DNA of 15,841 bases from Chromobacteriaceae bacterium (GTDB lineage Bacteria > Pseudomonadota > Gammaproteobacteria > Burkholderiales > Aquaspirillaceae), in the NCBI GenBank assembly GCA_030151505.1, contig JASLDQ010000297.1:1-15841 (forward strand), in the 5' to 3' direction. The notes beneath the pieces were generated by a model. The model ran no database searches. It was given only the letters and a program-made list of their open reading frames with translations, and was not told the DNA's origin. Both the position numbers and the translations under genes were made by a program. Shown in pieces: positions 1 through 6,940 of the stretch (position 1 is its first letter; each line of letters begins with the position of its first letter).

Positions 1-1
1 G

Positions 2-76
2 AAGGCTTACACCGATCTGGACGTGGACTGCATCCGCACCATCCGCAGCTGGGCGGAAGACGGCAAGCTGGGCTGA
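2..76 (+). CDS. C-terminal end of an unidentified protein (partial)
   Basis: An open frame enters from the left edge and reads 24 codons to a TGA at 74-76. The tail is KAYTDLDVDCIRTIRSWAEDGKLG-like in composition, acidic and apparently soluble, and ends in GKLG. Codon use is GC-rich in the third position like the neighbours, and a strong intrinsic terminator follows about 80 bases later, which supports a real gene end. The fragment is too short for me to name a family. Confidence 0.6.
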   Translation, partial: KAYTDLDVDCIRTIRSWAEDGKLG

Positions 77-156
77 CCCGTTCGGACACCCCGACCACTT
101 CGCCGGCCTGCACCGCCGCGCCGGCGTCTGTTGGCCGCGTCCGGTCACCGGAAACG

Positions 157-189
157 AAAAACCGCATGTCTTGAACATGCGGTTTTTTT
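157..189 (+). terminator. Rho-independent terminator (possibly bidirectional)
   Basis: CCGCATGT (162-169) pairs with ACATGCGG (175-182) around a 5-base loop. Five A at 157-161 can pair with the first T of a seven-T run at 183-189. It ends the gene coming from the left. The A-run gives a five-T tail on the other strand, so it may also stop transcripts arriving from the dehydrogenase gene. Confidence 0.88.
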
Positions 190-240
190 GTCGGCCCGGC
201 ATTCTGGCCGACTCGGCTTGCAGCCCCTCGTCAACGCATT

Positions 241-280
241 CGCCCGCCCGGCGTGCAGTCTACCGGCACGCCAGCGGGCG
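241..280 (-). other. Long imperfect hairpin downstream of the dehydrogenase gene
   Basis: CGCCCGC (241-247) pairs with GCGGGCG (274-280), and GGCGTGC (250-256) pairs with GCACGCC (266-272). This leaves a small CC/A internal loop and a 9-base apical loop. It lies 22 bases past the stop codon of the - strand gene at 302. No T-run follows on that strand, so it is either a 3'-end protecting structure or a weak terminator backed up by the one at 157-189. Confidence 0.45.
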
Positions 281-301
281 CAAACACAGGCTCCTGCCGG
301 C

Positions 302-1363
302 CTATCCCGCCACCGGCGGCACCGCCACGCCGAGCTCGGCGGCCATCTGCCGCAACCCCTCCCAGCTCGGACCGTCCAGCTCGATCGCCACGGCGTGCCT
401 CTCCCGGTTGCGCGCCTCGTACTCGCCCGGATACTGCACGCCCTCCCCGCCCGCCGTCGGCGGACAGCCGTGCAGATAGTCGATGAAGTTTCCGATCTGC
501 GCCTGGGTCCACTGCGGGTCGGCGAAATGTGCCGGGTCGAGCAGCAGCGCGAACATATTGTTGGTCGCCAGCCCCGGGCTGTCGCGGTCCTCCTCCCCGA
601 TCATGCCGCCGCCCGACAAGATGCCGGCAAACAGCTCAACCGCCAGCCCCAGCCCATAGCCCTTGTGACCGCCAAACGGCAGCAGGGCGCCGGCCGGCGG
701 CTTCACCATCACCGAGGCATCGGTGGTCGGCTTGCCCCAGGCGTCGACCAGCGCGCCCTCCGGGGCGGGCTCGCCGCGCGCGGCCAGCACCCGGGCTTTG
801 TTGAGCGCGATCGCGCTGGTCGCAAGATCCAGCACGAACGGCGGCCGCCCTCCGGGCAGCGGCCACACAAAACACAAGGGATTGGTCGTCAGCCGCGCCT
901 GCGCGCCGCCGAACGGGGCCACCATCGGAGCGCGGTCGATGATGTTGGTGAACGCCAGCAGCGCCAGACCGGCGGCGGCGGCCTGCTCGCCGTAATACCC
1001 GATGCGGCCCAGATGATGGGCATGGCGCAGGGTAAAGACGCACAGGCCACACTCGCGCGCGCGTTCGATGGCGCGCGCCATCGCGGCCTTGCCGACATGC
1101 TGCCCGAAGCCATGTCGGCCATCGAAGGCGAGCACCACGCCCTCGTCGCGCAGGCACTGCAACTCGGCCTGCGGCGCAATCTCGCCGCGCACCAGCGCCT
1201 GACGGTAGCCCGGTAGGATCGACAGGCCATGACTCGGGTAGCCGGCACGGTCCGATTCGACCAGATGCCCGGCCACGTCCCGCGCCACCGGCCCGGACAC
1301 TCCCATGGCCTGCAGGAGGAGAACCGTGAATTCCGTCGCGTCTTCAATCCCGATCTTCATCAT
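302..1363 (-). CDS. Ldh2-family (malate/L-lactate dehydrogenase-like) NAD(P)-dependent oxidoreductase
   Basis: A 353-residue protein of the Ldh2/malate dehydrogenase-2 family, which reduces or oxidises small 2-hydroxy or 2-imino acids (malate, ureidoglycolate, piperideine-2-carboxylate and others). Family marks are visible: SHG at 44-46 with its conserved histidine, HHLGRIGYY starting at 116, the TTNPL segment near 159-163, and GGHKGYGL at 231-238 in the second half. The length is normal for the family (about 330-360) and there are no membrane segments, so it is cytosolic. The start is one of two adjacent ATG codons, preceded by a weak purine stretch. The pirin gene lies 60 bases upstream on the same strand with no terminator between, so co-transcription is likely. 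The family has many substrates and I cannot assign one from sequence. Family confidence is high, exact substrate unknown. Confidence 0.9.
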   Translation of the reverse strand: MMKIGIEDATEFTVLLLQAMGVSGPVARDVAGHLVESDRAGYPSHGLSILPGYRQALVRGEIAPQAELQCLRDEGVVLAFDGRHGFGQHVGKAAMARAIERARECGLCVFTLRHAHHLGRIGYYGEQAAAAGLALLAFTNIIDRAPMVAPFGGAQARLTTNPLCFVWPLPGGRPPFVLDLATSAIALNKARVLAARGEPAPEGALVDAWGKPTTDASVMVKPPAGALLPFGGHKGYGLGLAVELFAGILSGGGMIGEEDRDSPGLATNNMFALLLDPAHFADPQWTQAQIGNFIDYLHGCPPTAGGEGVQYPGEYEARNRERHAVAIELDGPSWEGLRQMAAELGVAVPPVAG

Positions 1364-1423
1364 GCACGTCCCGTCCGAGTCACGCGGCCGGCCGCTTGCC
1401 GGAGCGAATATGCGGCCGTCGGT

Positions 1424-2122
1424 TCAGCGTAGATCGAACAGCAGGAATTCGCTGTTTTCCGACGCGGCGATCTCCAGCGTCGCCTCGTTTTCGATGAACA
1501 GGGCGTCGCCCGACTCCAGCGTCTGCTCGTTCACCCGCATCCCGCCACGCGCCAGATGCAGGTAGGCGCGACGGCCGGCCGGCAGCACCGCCGACAGGGT
1601 TTCACCCGCCGCCAGCAGGCTGGCGTACAAGCGCGCGTCCTGATGAAGGGTGACCGAGCCCTGGGCGCCGTCGGGCGAGGCGATCAGGCGCAATTGCCCG
1701 CGCTTTTCCTCGTCGGCGACCCGAATCTGCTCGTAGCCGGGTGCAATGCCTTTCACCGCCGGCTGAATCCAGATCTGCAGGAAATTGACCGGCTCGCTGG
1801 ACGAGGCGTTGTATTCGCTGTGCTGCACGCCCCGACCGGCGCTCATCCGCTGCACGTCGCCGGGACGGATGACGGAACCGGTGCCCATGCTGTCCTTGTG
1901 TTCCAGCTGGCCTTCCAGCACATAGCTGATGATTTCCATGTCGCGGTGGCCGTGGGTACCGAAACCCTGCGACGGCGCGACCACGTCGTCGTTGATGACC
2001 AGAAGGTCGGAGTAGCCGGTAAAGCGGGGATCGTAGTAGTGGCCGAAAGAAAAGCTGTGACGGCTGGACAGCCAGCCGAACTCGGCCAGGCCACGATCAC
2101 GGGAAGCTCGCAGGGTAAGCAT
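1424..2122 (-). CDS. Pirin family protein, YhhW-like (possible quercetin 2,3-dioxygenase)
   Basis: A 232-residue bicupin, close in length to E. coli YhhW (231). The N-terminal cupin carries all four metal ligands expected in pirins: H57 and H59 in THGHRD, then H101 and E103 in QHSEYN. The opening segment LSSRHSFSFGHYYDP and the GDVQRMSAGRGVQHSE block are typical of this family. YhhW has quercetin dioxygenase activity in vitro, but the physiological role of bacterial pirins is unclear. The start ATG at 2120-2122 is preceded by AAGGAA eight bases away, a good ribosome binding site. A 14-base palindrome 24 bases upstream may be an operator. It is the first gene of a probable two-gene unit with the dehydrogenase at 302-1363. 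Confidence 0.93.
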   Translation of the reverse strand: MLTLRASRDRGLAEFGWLSSRHSFSFGHYYDPRFTGYSDLLVINDDVVAPSQGFGTHGHRDMEIISYVLEGQLEHKDSMGTGSVIRPGDVQRMSAGRGVQHSEYNASSSEPVNFLQIWIQPAVKGIAPGYEQIRVADEEKRGQLRLIASPDGAQGSVTLHQDARLYASLLAAGETLSAVLPAGRRAYLHLARGGMRVNEQTLESGDALFIENEATLEIAASENSEFLLFDLR

Positions 2123-2428
2123 GAGAAATTCCTTGGCGATTTATTGCGTTCGGTCGAACGGATAAAACGATGTTAGATCGCCAGGAAGTCGGGAGATAGC
2201 GAAAGGTTTGCGGGAACTTGCTCAGAAAAACCGAATGATTTAATGGCCGCCAGAGCACGGCAGGAAGCCGGTCTGGCGGTGGACGCCAGCCATCGCAACG
2301 TCTCGTCGCCGGACCGGAATCCCGGCGATGGGCGCTTCCGCAGGCCGATCTCTCCGGCACGCCGCAATACGGCGGTGATTCCGGGAGGGCCGACAGCGCA
2401 AGCGGCAGGTTGCCGCGGGAAGGGGCGA
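2123..2428. other. 306-base intergenic region between ribD end and pirin start
   Basis: No convincing gene is present; short frames on the - strand in 2097-2367 look random and arginine-rich. The left part holds the pirin ribosome binding site and palindrome and a lower-GC stretch (about 2141-2245) suited to a promoter. The right part holds modest GC hairpins that could end ribD transcripts: TCGCCGG/CCGGCGA at 2306-2328, GCGGCA/TGCCGC at 2402-2416, and GGCCGG/CCGGCC at 2432-2448 overlapping the ribD end. None has a T-run. Confidence 0.55.
2147..2160 (-). promoter_or_regulatory. Candidate operator palindrome upstream of the pirin gene
   Basis: CGTTCG (2147-2152) and CGAACG (2155-2160) form a perfect inverted repeat around GT. 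It lies 25-38 bases upstream of the pirin start codon. On the - strand a TTTTAT box immediately precedes it and could be a weak -10, with no good -35 box. A repressor-type site overlapping the transcription start would fit, but no regulator is identified here. Confidence 0.4.
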
Positions 2429-3523
2429 TCAGGCCGGCGAAACCGGCCGCAACGTCAGGCGCAGATCGGTGCCGACCTGGCGCACGTCATGCCAGCGCAA
2501 CGCCACCTTGTCGGCCAGATCAGCCAGCGCGGGCAGGTCGAACAGCCCGCGGGCGTGGCGACCGACCACGCAGGGCGCGACGTAGCAGACGATTTCGTCG
2601 ACCAGCCCGGACGCCAGAAACGCGCCGGCCAGCCCGGCTCCGGCCTCGACCATGACCTCGTTGACGCCTTGCCCGGCCAGCTGCGCGAGCAGCGCTGCCA
2701 GATCGACCCGGCCGTCGGCGCCGGCCAGCGTCGCGATCTCGTTGCCACTGGCCAGAAACGGCGCGTGTCGGGCCACGTCGGCCACGGTGGTGGCAATCAG
2801 CGTGCCGCCGTCGCGGTAGAGCGTCGCGGTCGGCGACGTGACGAGCGCACCGTCCACCACCACCCGGCGCGGCTGGCGGCTGACAGGGAGATCGCGCACG
2901 GTCAGCCGCGGATTGTCGACCCGTACCGTGCCGCTGCCGGTGACGACGGCGCAGCTGCGCGCCCGCAGGCGCTGCACGTCGCGGCGGGCGTCCGGCCCGG
3001 TGATCCACTGGCTCTGGCCGCTGTCGAGCGCGGTCTTGCCGTCCAGGCTCATGCCGAGCTTGACCGTCACCCACGGCCGGCCACGGCGCATGCGGCTGAC
3101 GAAGCCCTTGTTGAGCTCCAGCGCTTCCGCTTCGAGCAGGCCGGCGGCGGCATCGATGCCCGCCGCGCGCAGACGGGCGATGCCCTGCCCGGCCACCAGC
3201 GGGTTCGGGTCGACCATCGCCGCCGCCACGCGGGCAACTCCGGCCCGCACCAGGGCGTCGGCGCACGGTGGCGTGCGGCCGTGATGGCTGCACGGTTCCA
3301 GCGTCACGTAGGCAGTCGCCCCGCGCGCGGCTTCGCCCGCCTGCCGCAGCGCATGCACCTCGGCGTGCGGCGTGCCGGCCTTTTCGTGCCAGCCCTCGCC
3401 GACCACGGTGCCGTCGCGCACGATGACGCAGCCGACGCGCGGATTGGGCGTGGTGGTGTTCAGCCCGAGCGCGGCGAGGCGCAGGGCATGGCTCATGTGG
3501 AGATGGTCAGTAGCGGAGAACAT
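2429..3523 (-). CDS. ribD: Bifunctional riboflavin biosynthesis deaminase/reductase RibD
   Basis: RibD carries out two early riboflavin steps in the cytosol: deamination of the diaminopyrimidine ribosyl-phosphate from GTP, then NADPH-dependent reduction of its ribose. The N-terminal deaminase has the zinc set H53-A-E55 (PHAEVHAL) and C78/C87 (EPCSHHGRTPPC). TPNPRVGCVIV precedes it. The reductase half begins near residue 145 with VKLGMSLDGKTA, followed by SQWITGPDARRDVQ, and ends with VMVEAGAGLAGAFL and LVDEIVCYVAP. From the ATG at 3523 the protein has 364 residues, matching E. coli RibD (367). A longer frame from a TTG at 3571 adds residues unlike the family. No clear Shine-Dalgarno is seen before either of the two plausible ATGs (3523, 3496). 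The gene lies downstream of glyA and nrdR, an order common in proteobacteria. Confidence 0.95.
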   Translation of the reverse strand: MFSATDHLHMSHALRLAALGLNTTTPNPRVGCVIVRDGTVVGEGWHEKAGTPHAEVHALRQAGEAARGATAYVTLEPCSHHGRTPPCADALVRAGVARVAAAMVDPNPLVAGQGIARLRAAGIDAAAGLLEAEALELNKGFVSRMRRGRPWVTVKLGMSLDGKTALDSGQSQWITGPDARRDVQRLRARSCAVVTGSGTVRVDNPRLTVRDLPVSRQPRRVVVDGALVTSPTATLYRDGGTLIATTVADVARHAPFLASGNEIATLAGADGRVDLAALLAQLAGQGVNEVMVEAGAGLAGAFLASGLVDEIVCYVAPCVVGRHARGLFDLPALADLADKVALRWHDVRQVGTDLRLTLRPVSPA

Positions 3524-3626
3524 GACGGGGACTCGATGGCAAACGGCGGGGGCAAACCGGGAAACGGACAAGGACGGACGCGGAAAGCGGGCGGAACCGG
3601 CATGGTCCGCCGCGCCTGTGTTCTCG

Positions 3627-3643
3627 GCACGCCAGAGGCGTGC
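3627..3643 (-). other. Hairpin between nrdR and ribD
   Basis: GCACGCC (3627-3633) and GGCGTGC (3637-3643) form a 7-base-pair stem with a 3-base loop, ten bases after the nrdR stop. No T-run follows on the - strand, so read-through into ribD is expected. It may help protect the nrdR message or modulate ribD expression. Confidence 0.35.
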
Positions 3644-3652
3644 ATCGCCGCA

Positions 3653-4108
3653 TCAATGCTTGCGCGACACTTCCTTGATCGCGGCCGAAAACTCGGACAC
3701 GTCCTGGAAACTGCGATAGACCGAGGCGAAACGAACGTAGGCCACCTTGTCGAGCTGGGCCAGCTCGTTCATCACCATCTCGCCGATTTCGCGCGCGCTG
3801 ATTTCGCGCTCCCCCAGGCTCAAGAGCTTCTGCTTGATCCGCTCGATGGCCTGATCGACCAGCGGGGTCGGCACCGGGCGCTTATGCAGCGCGCGCACGA
3901 AGCTGGTGCGCAGCTTGGCGACGTCGAACTCGGCGCGATGGCCGTCCTGCTTGACCACCTGCGGCATCCGGACCTCGGCCGTCTCGAAGGTGGTGAAGCG
4001 CTTTTCGCATGACAGGCAGCGGCGGCGGCGGCGGATGGACGCGCCGTCTTCGCTGACGCGCGAGTCGATCACCTGGGTATCGGCATGGCCGCAGAAGGGG
4101 CATTTCAT
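3653..4108 (-). CDS. nrdR: Transcriptional repressor NrdR
   Basis: NrdR is a nucleotide-sensing repressor of ribonucleotide reductase genes. The 151-residue product begins MKCPFCG, with a zinc ribbon formed by C3, C6, C31 and C34. It continues with the basic [17 protein letters not shown] segment and an ATP-cone domain from about residue 48 to 138 ([16 protein letters not shown] through [11 protein letters not shown]). The length matches E. coli NrdR (149). The ATG at 4106-4108 is preceded by GGAG about seven bases away. An upstream extension of the frame to 4285 runs into the glyA end and terminator and is not protein-like. The gene follows glyA after a terminator and precedes ribD by 129 bases. 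No pair of NrdR-box-like sites stood out anywhere in the window, so its targets lie elsewhere. Confidence 0.96.
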   Translation of the reverse strand: MKCPFCGHADTQVIDSRVSEDGASIRRRRRCLSCEKRFTTFETAEVRMPQVVKQDGHRAEFDVAKLRTSFVRALHKRPVPTPLVDQAIERIKQKLLSLGEREISAREIGEMVMNELAQLDKVAYVRFASVYRSFQDVSEFSAAIKEVSRKH

Positions 4109-4156
4109 CAAAGGCTCCGGCAGATATGATGAGTCAGGGCGAAGGCTATCCGGATG

Positions 4157-4187
4157 TGAAAAACGTGGCGCCGAAGCGCCACGTTTC
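4157..4187 (-). terminator. Intrinsic terminator of glyA with a UUCG tetraloop
   Basis: AAACGTGGCGC (4161-4171) pairs with GCGCCACGTTT (4176-4186) in an 11-base-pair stem. Read on the - strand the loop is C(UUCG)G, the very stable tetraloop, followed by five T (4163-4159). It sits 43 bases past the glyA stop and 53 bases before nrdR, so it should separate or attenuate the two. Confidence 0.85.
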
Positions 4188-4229
4188 ACGGTTCGCGATT
4201 CACGCCCGGCAGGCCGGGCGTTCACCGTT

Positions 4230-5477
4230 TCAGGCTGCGTACACCGGGAAGCGGCGGCACAGCGCGGTCGCTTCGGCGGCGACACGGGCGATCACGGCGT
4301 CGTCGTTCGGGTTGTCGAGCACGTCGGCGATCAGGTTGGCGACCTGGATCGCTTCGGCTTCCTTGAAGCCGCGGGTGGTGATCGCCGGCGAGCCGATGCG
4401 GATGCCGGAGGTCACGAACGGGCTTTCCGGGTCGTTCGGAATCGCGTTCTTGTTGACGGTGATGTTGGCGCGGCCCAGCACGGCGTCGGCAGCCTTGCCG
4501 GTCAGACCCTTCGGGCGCAGATCGACGAGGAAGACGTGCGATTCAGTGCGGCCGGAGATGATGCGCAGGCCGCGCTCGGCCAGGATCTTGGCCATGATGG
4601 CGGCGTTCTTCAGCACTTGTTCCTGATAGGCCTTGAACTCGGGCTGCAGCGCTTCCTTGAAGGCCACGGCCTTGCCGGCGATGACGTGCATCAGCGGGCC
4701 GCCCTGCAGGGTCGGGAACACGTTGCTGTTGATCGATTTCTCGAACTCGGCCTTCGCCAGGATCAGGCCGCCGCGCGGGCCGCGCAGGGTCTTGTGGGTG
4801 GTCGAGGTGACGAAGTCGGCGTGTGGCACCGGGTTCGGGTAGACGCCGGCGGCGATCAGGCCGGCGTAGTGCGCCATATCGACCATGAAGTAGGCGCCGA
4901 CCTTCTTGGCGATCTGGCCCATGCGTTCGAAGTCGAAGCGCAGCGCGTAGGCCGAGGCGCCGCCGATGATCAGCTTCGGCTTGGTTTCCATCGCCACGCG
5001 TTCCATGTCGTCGTAGTCGATTTCTTCGTTTTCGTTCAGGCCGTAGGCGACGATGTTGAACAGCTTGCCGGACAGGTTGGCCGGGCTGCCGTGGGTCAGG
5101 TGGCCGCCGTGGCCGAGGTTCATCCCCATCACGGTGTCGCCCGGCTTGAGGATGGAGAAGTACACGGCCTGGTTGGCCTGCGAGCCGGAATGCGGCTGGA
5201 CGTTGGCGTATTCGGCGCCGAACAGCTTCTTCACGCGGTCGATGGCGAGCTGCTCGACCACGTCGACGTGCTCGCAGCCACCGTAGAAACGCTTGCCCGG
5301 ATAGCCTTCGGCGTACTTGTTGGTGAGCTGGGAGCCCTGGGCTTCCATCACCGCCGGGCTGGTGTAGTTTTCCGACGCGATCAGTTCGATGTGGTCGAGC
5401 TGGCGCTGGACTTCGGCGTCCATCGCGGCGGCGAGTTCGGGATCAAAGGAATGAATGGTGTGGTCGGCAGCAAACAT
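4230..5477 (-). CDS. glyA: Serine hydroxymethyltransferase
   Basis: GlyA interconverts serine and glycine with transfer of a one-carbon unit to tetrahydrofolate, using pyridoxal phosphate, in the cytosol. The 415-residue protein shows the IELIASENY block at 30-38, [15 protein letters not shown] at 53-67, PHSGSQAN at 95-102, [11 protein letters not shown] at 199-209 and the PLP-lysine motif [13 protein letters not shown], with K229 at the same number as in E. coli. The ATG at 5475-5477 has GGAAG eight bases upstream. The gene ends in a UUCG-capped terminator. The upstream unknown gene on the same strand ends 94 bases before it, and the gap holds a nested hairpin. It supplies the one-carbon pool that MetE, also in this window, draws on through methyl-tetrahydrofolate. 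Confidence 0.98.
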   Translation of the reverse strand: MFAADHTIHSFDPELAAAMDAEVQRQLDHIELIASENYTSPAVMEAQGSQLTNKYAEGYPGKRFYGGCEHVDVVEQLAIDRVKKLFGAEYANVQPHSGSQANQAVYFSILKPGDTVMGMNLGHGGHLTHGSPANLSGKLFNIVAYGLNENEEIDYDDMERVAMETKPKLIIGGASAYALRFDFERMGQIAKKVGAYFMVDMAHYAGLIAAGVYPNPVPHADFVTSTTHKTLRGPRGGLILAKAEFEKSINSNVFPTLQGGPLMHVIAGKAVAFKEALQPEFKAYQEQVLKNAAIMAKILAERGLRIISGRTESHVFLVDLRPKGLTGKAADAVLGRANITVNKNAIPNDPESPFVTSGIRIGSPAITTRGFKEAEAIQVANLIADVLDNPNDDAVIARVAAEATALCRRFPVYAA

Positions 5478-5526
5478 GCGAGGCTTCCATCTGGGTAAGT
5501 GGAGAATTCGGGGCGAATTTTACACG

Positions 5527-5556
5527 ATGGCACCACGGCCGTGGCCGAAGTGCCAT
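5527..5556 (-). other. Nested inverted repeat in the glyA leader region
   Basis: ATGGCAC (5527-5533) pairs with GTGCCAT (5550-5556). Inside lies a second perfect palindrome, CCACGGCCGTGG (5533-5544), which competes with the outer stem. A further pair, ATTTTC/GAAAAT (5555-5572), touches the stop codon of the upstream gene. There is no T-run on the - strand. A TAAAAT box at 5519-5524 (reverse strand) follows, which could be a glyA -10 element lacking a clear -35. It may be an operator, a weak terminator or a leader structure. Confidence 0.4.
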
Positions 5557-5571
5557 TTTCGCTAGTGAAAA

Positions 5572-6660
5572 TCAGTGACGGGTCAGGGCGTTCGCTTGCG
5601 CGTCGTTGCAGGTAATCAGGAACGGCACGTCGTTGACGCGGTCCGGCTGCACGTCCGGCACCAGCCGCACGTCCTCGATCTGGCATTCGGCCATCAGCAT
5701 CTGGAAGTTCTCGGCGATGCGCTCGACCGAATCCAGCGGCGCCAGCGGCCACACGTAGCCGGCCCAGTTCTTGTCGTCGCCGGGGCTGCTGATGGTGAAA
5801 CGCAGCTCGCCGTTCTCGTGCGCGGCCGCCACGGCCACGATCGTCACGCCGCCTTCGCGCAGGCGCTTGATGATGTTGGACGCCCACATCTGCAGGTTGA
5901 CCTCGAAGCGCATGGCCGAGCCCTGGCGCAGGGCCTCGGGCACCACGTTGGGCACCAGCGGAATCGGGAACAGGGTCACGCCCGGGGTCTTGAGCTGCTC
6001 GGCCAGCGCCTGCATCAGCGGCATGCCCCACTCGCCCATGGCCCCGCCCAGCTTGATCGCGGCCGGCGCGCCGGCATCCTGCATCGCAACGCCAACCAGA
6101 TAGCGCACGAACACGCCCTCTTCCATCACCGGCACGGCGGTCGGCGCCAGCTCCGGCAGACAGTCTTCCGCCCGAGTCAGGTCCTGGCCGAAACGGTAGA
6201 GCTGCGAGAACGACACCGAACCCAGCGTTTCCTGGTGCAGCAGGCGGCCGGACAGGAAAACCTCGGCATCGGCCCGAACCACGCCGTGCTGCTTCAGGAT
6301 CGCCAGCAGCGCGTCGGCGTCGACGGTTTCCGGCAGTTTGGCCGGGCTCTTGGAACCTGCCGCCAGCACCAGCGGCAGGGCGAACACGACGGCGTGGCGG
6401 CCAATGGCCGGTGTTTCCAGCACATCCAGCGCGGTGTTCCACAGCGTTTTATAGGCTGTCTGGTCCGGAGCCAATTGCAGCGCGACGGTGAGGGCCTGGT
6501 TGTCGTCGAAATCCAGCGTCTGCACCACGGTCTGGCGCAGGGCATCGGCCTTGGCACGGGCGGCGGCGGCATCGGATTCGGTCAGGAGCGACATGATCGC
6601 GCGGATCAGTTCGTTTTTCGGGGCGACGCGCGGCATCAGGCGCGGATCGGGCAACATCAT
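5572..6660 (-). CDS. Conserved-looking protein of unknown function
   Basis: A 362-residue acidic, soluble protein with no signal peptide or membrane segment. I do not recognise its family. Visible features are an N-terminal helical, alanine-rich segment with LTESDAAAARAKADALRQ, a middle part with SVSFSQLYRFGQDLTRAEDCLPEL, then KLGGAMGEWGMPLMQALAEQL and FPIPLVPNVVPEALRQGSAMRFEVN, and an FTISSPGDDKNWAGYVWPL block near the end. Codon use fits the neighbours, so it is a real gene. A frame start at 6669 puts AAGGA directly against the ATG; the ATG at 6660 lies nine bases after AAGGA, so I prefer it (6657 is also possible). It is first in line before glyA, and a shared transcript is possible but the gap is structured. 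Confidence 0.8.
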   Translation of the reverse strand: MMLPDPRLMPRVAPKNELIRAIMSLLTESDAAAARAKADALRQTVVQTLDFDDNQALTVALQLAPDQTAYKTLWNTALDVLETPAIGRHAVVFALPLVLAAGSKSPAKLPETVDADALLAILKQHGVVRADAEVFLSGRLLHQETLGSVSFSQLYRFGQDLTRAEDCLPELAPTAVPVMEEGVFVRYLVGVAMQDAGAPAAIKLGGAMGEWGMPLMQALAEQLKTPGVTLFPIPLVPNVVPEALRQGSAMRFEVNLQMWASNIIKRLREGGVTIVAVAAAHENGELRFTISSPGDDKNWAGYVWPLAPLDSVERIAENFQMLMAECQIEDVRLVPDVQPDRVNDVPFLITCNDAQANALTRH

Positions 6661-6735
6661 CTGGAACATTCCTTGCTAACTCAGGGCTGTCGGCGAACAC
6701 GGACATTGCGACCGCGTTCGCATGGATGGTCCGTA

Positions 6736-6754
6736 TTGTCGCATACAACGACAA
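6736..6754. promoter_or_regulatory. Inverted repeat upstream of the unknown gene
   Basis: TTGTCG (6736-6741) and CGACAA (6749-6754) are perfect inverted arms separated by seven bases. They lie about 80-95 bases upstream of the start at 6660. The spacing is typical of a dimeric regulator site. No clear -35/-10 pair was found on the - strand, so this is only a candidate. Confidence 0.3.
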
Positions 6755-6874
6755 GCGGGCCGAAGTCGCGCCATGATCTGTGACAAATTTTTCGGAAATG
6801 AACCTGAAATTTGAAACCAGCCCGTAATAATGGCTTAAGCCTCAATAATGAACGTACATTTCCGCGACAAGCAC

Positions 6875-6899
6875 TTATGTTTTTCGTAAAACAACATAA
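6875..6899. promoter_or_regulatory. AT-rich palindrome just upstream of the small-RNA promoter
   Basis: TTATGTT (6875-6881) and AACATAA (6893-6899) are perfect arms, and inner T and A runs extend the pairing with one bulged base. The element ends six bases before the -35 box at 6906, roughly -67 to -43 relative to the predicted start. That is the usual place for an activator site or an UP-like element. Confidence 0.45.
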
Positions 6900-6905
6900 A
6901 CATGG

Positions 6906-6934
6906 TTGACACCGAAAAGGGTGAGTCGCATAAT
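6906..6934 (+). promoter_or_regulatory. Near-consensus sigma70 promoter
   Basis: TTGACA (6906-6911), a full match to the -35 consensus, is followed after exactly 17 bases by CATAAT (6929-6934), which matches five of six -10 positions. Transcription should begin near 6941. This is the best promoter in the window, and it stands alone, about 385 bases from the next start codon. Confidence 0.82.
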
Positions 6935-6940
6935 TTGTTC

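Noticed and set aside
131..1216. 361-codon open frame on the + strand
   Set aside because: It lies antisense to the dehydrogenase gene; the product is arginine/histidine/proline-rich with no family features, as expected of a shadow frame in GC-rich DNA.
2243..4012. 589-codon open frame on the + strand
   Set aside because: Antisense to ribD and nrdR, low-complexity product; both real genes are certain.
3906..5498. 530-codon open frame on the + strand
   Set aside because: Antisense to nrdR and glyA; glyA is unmistakable on the other strand.
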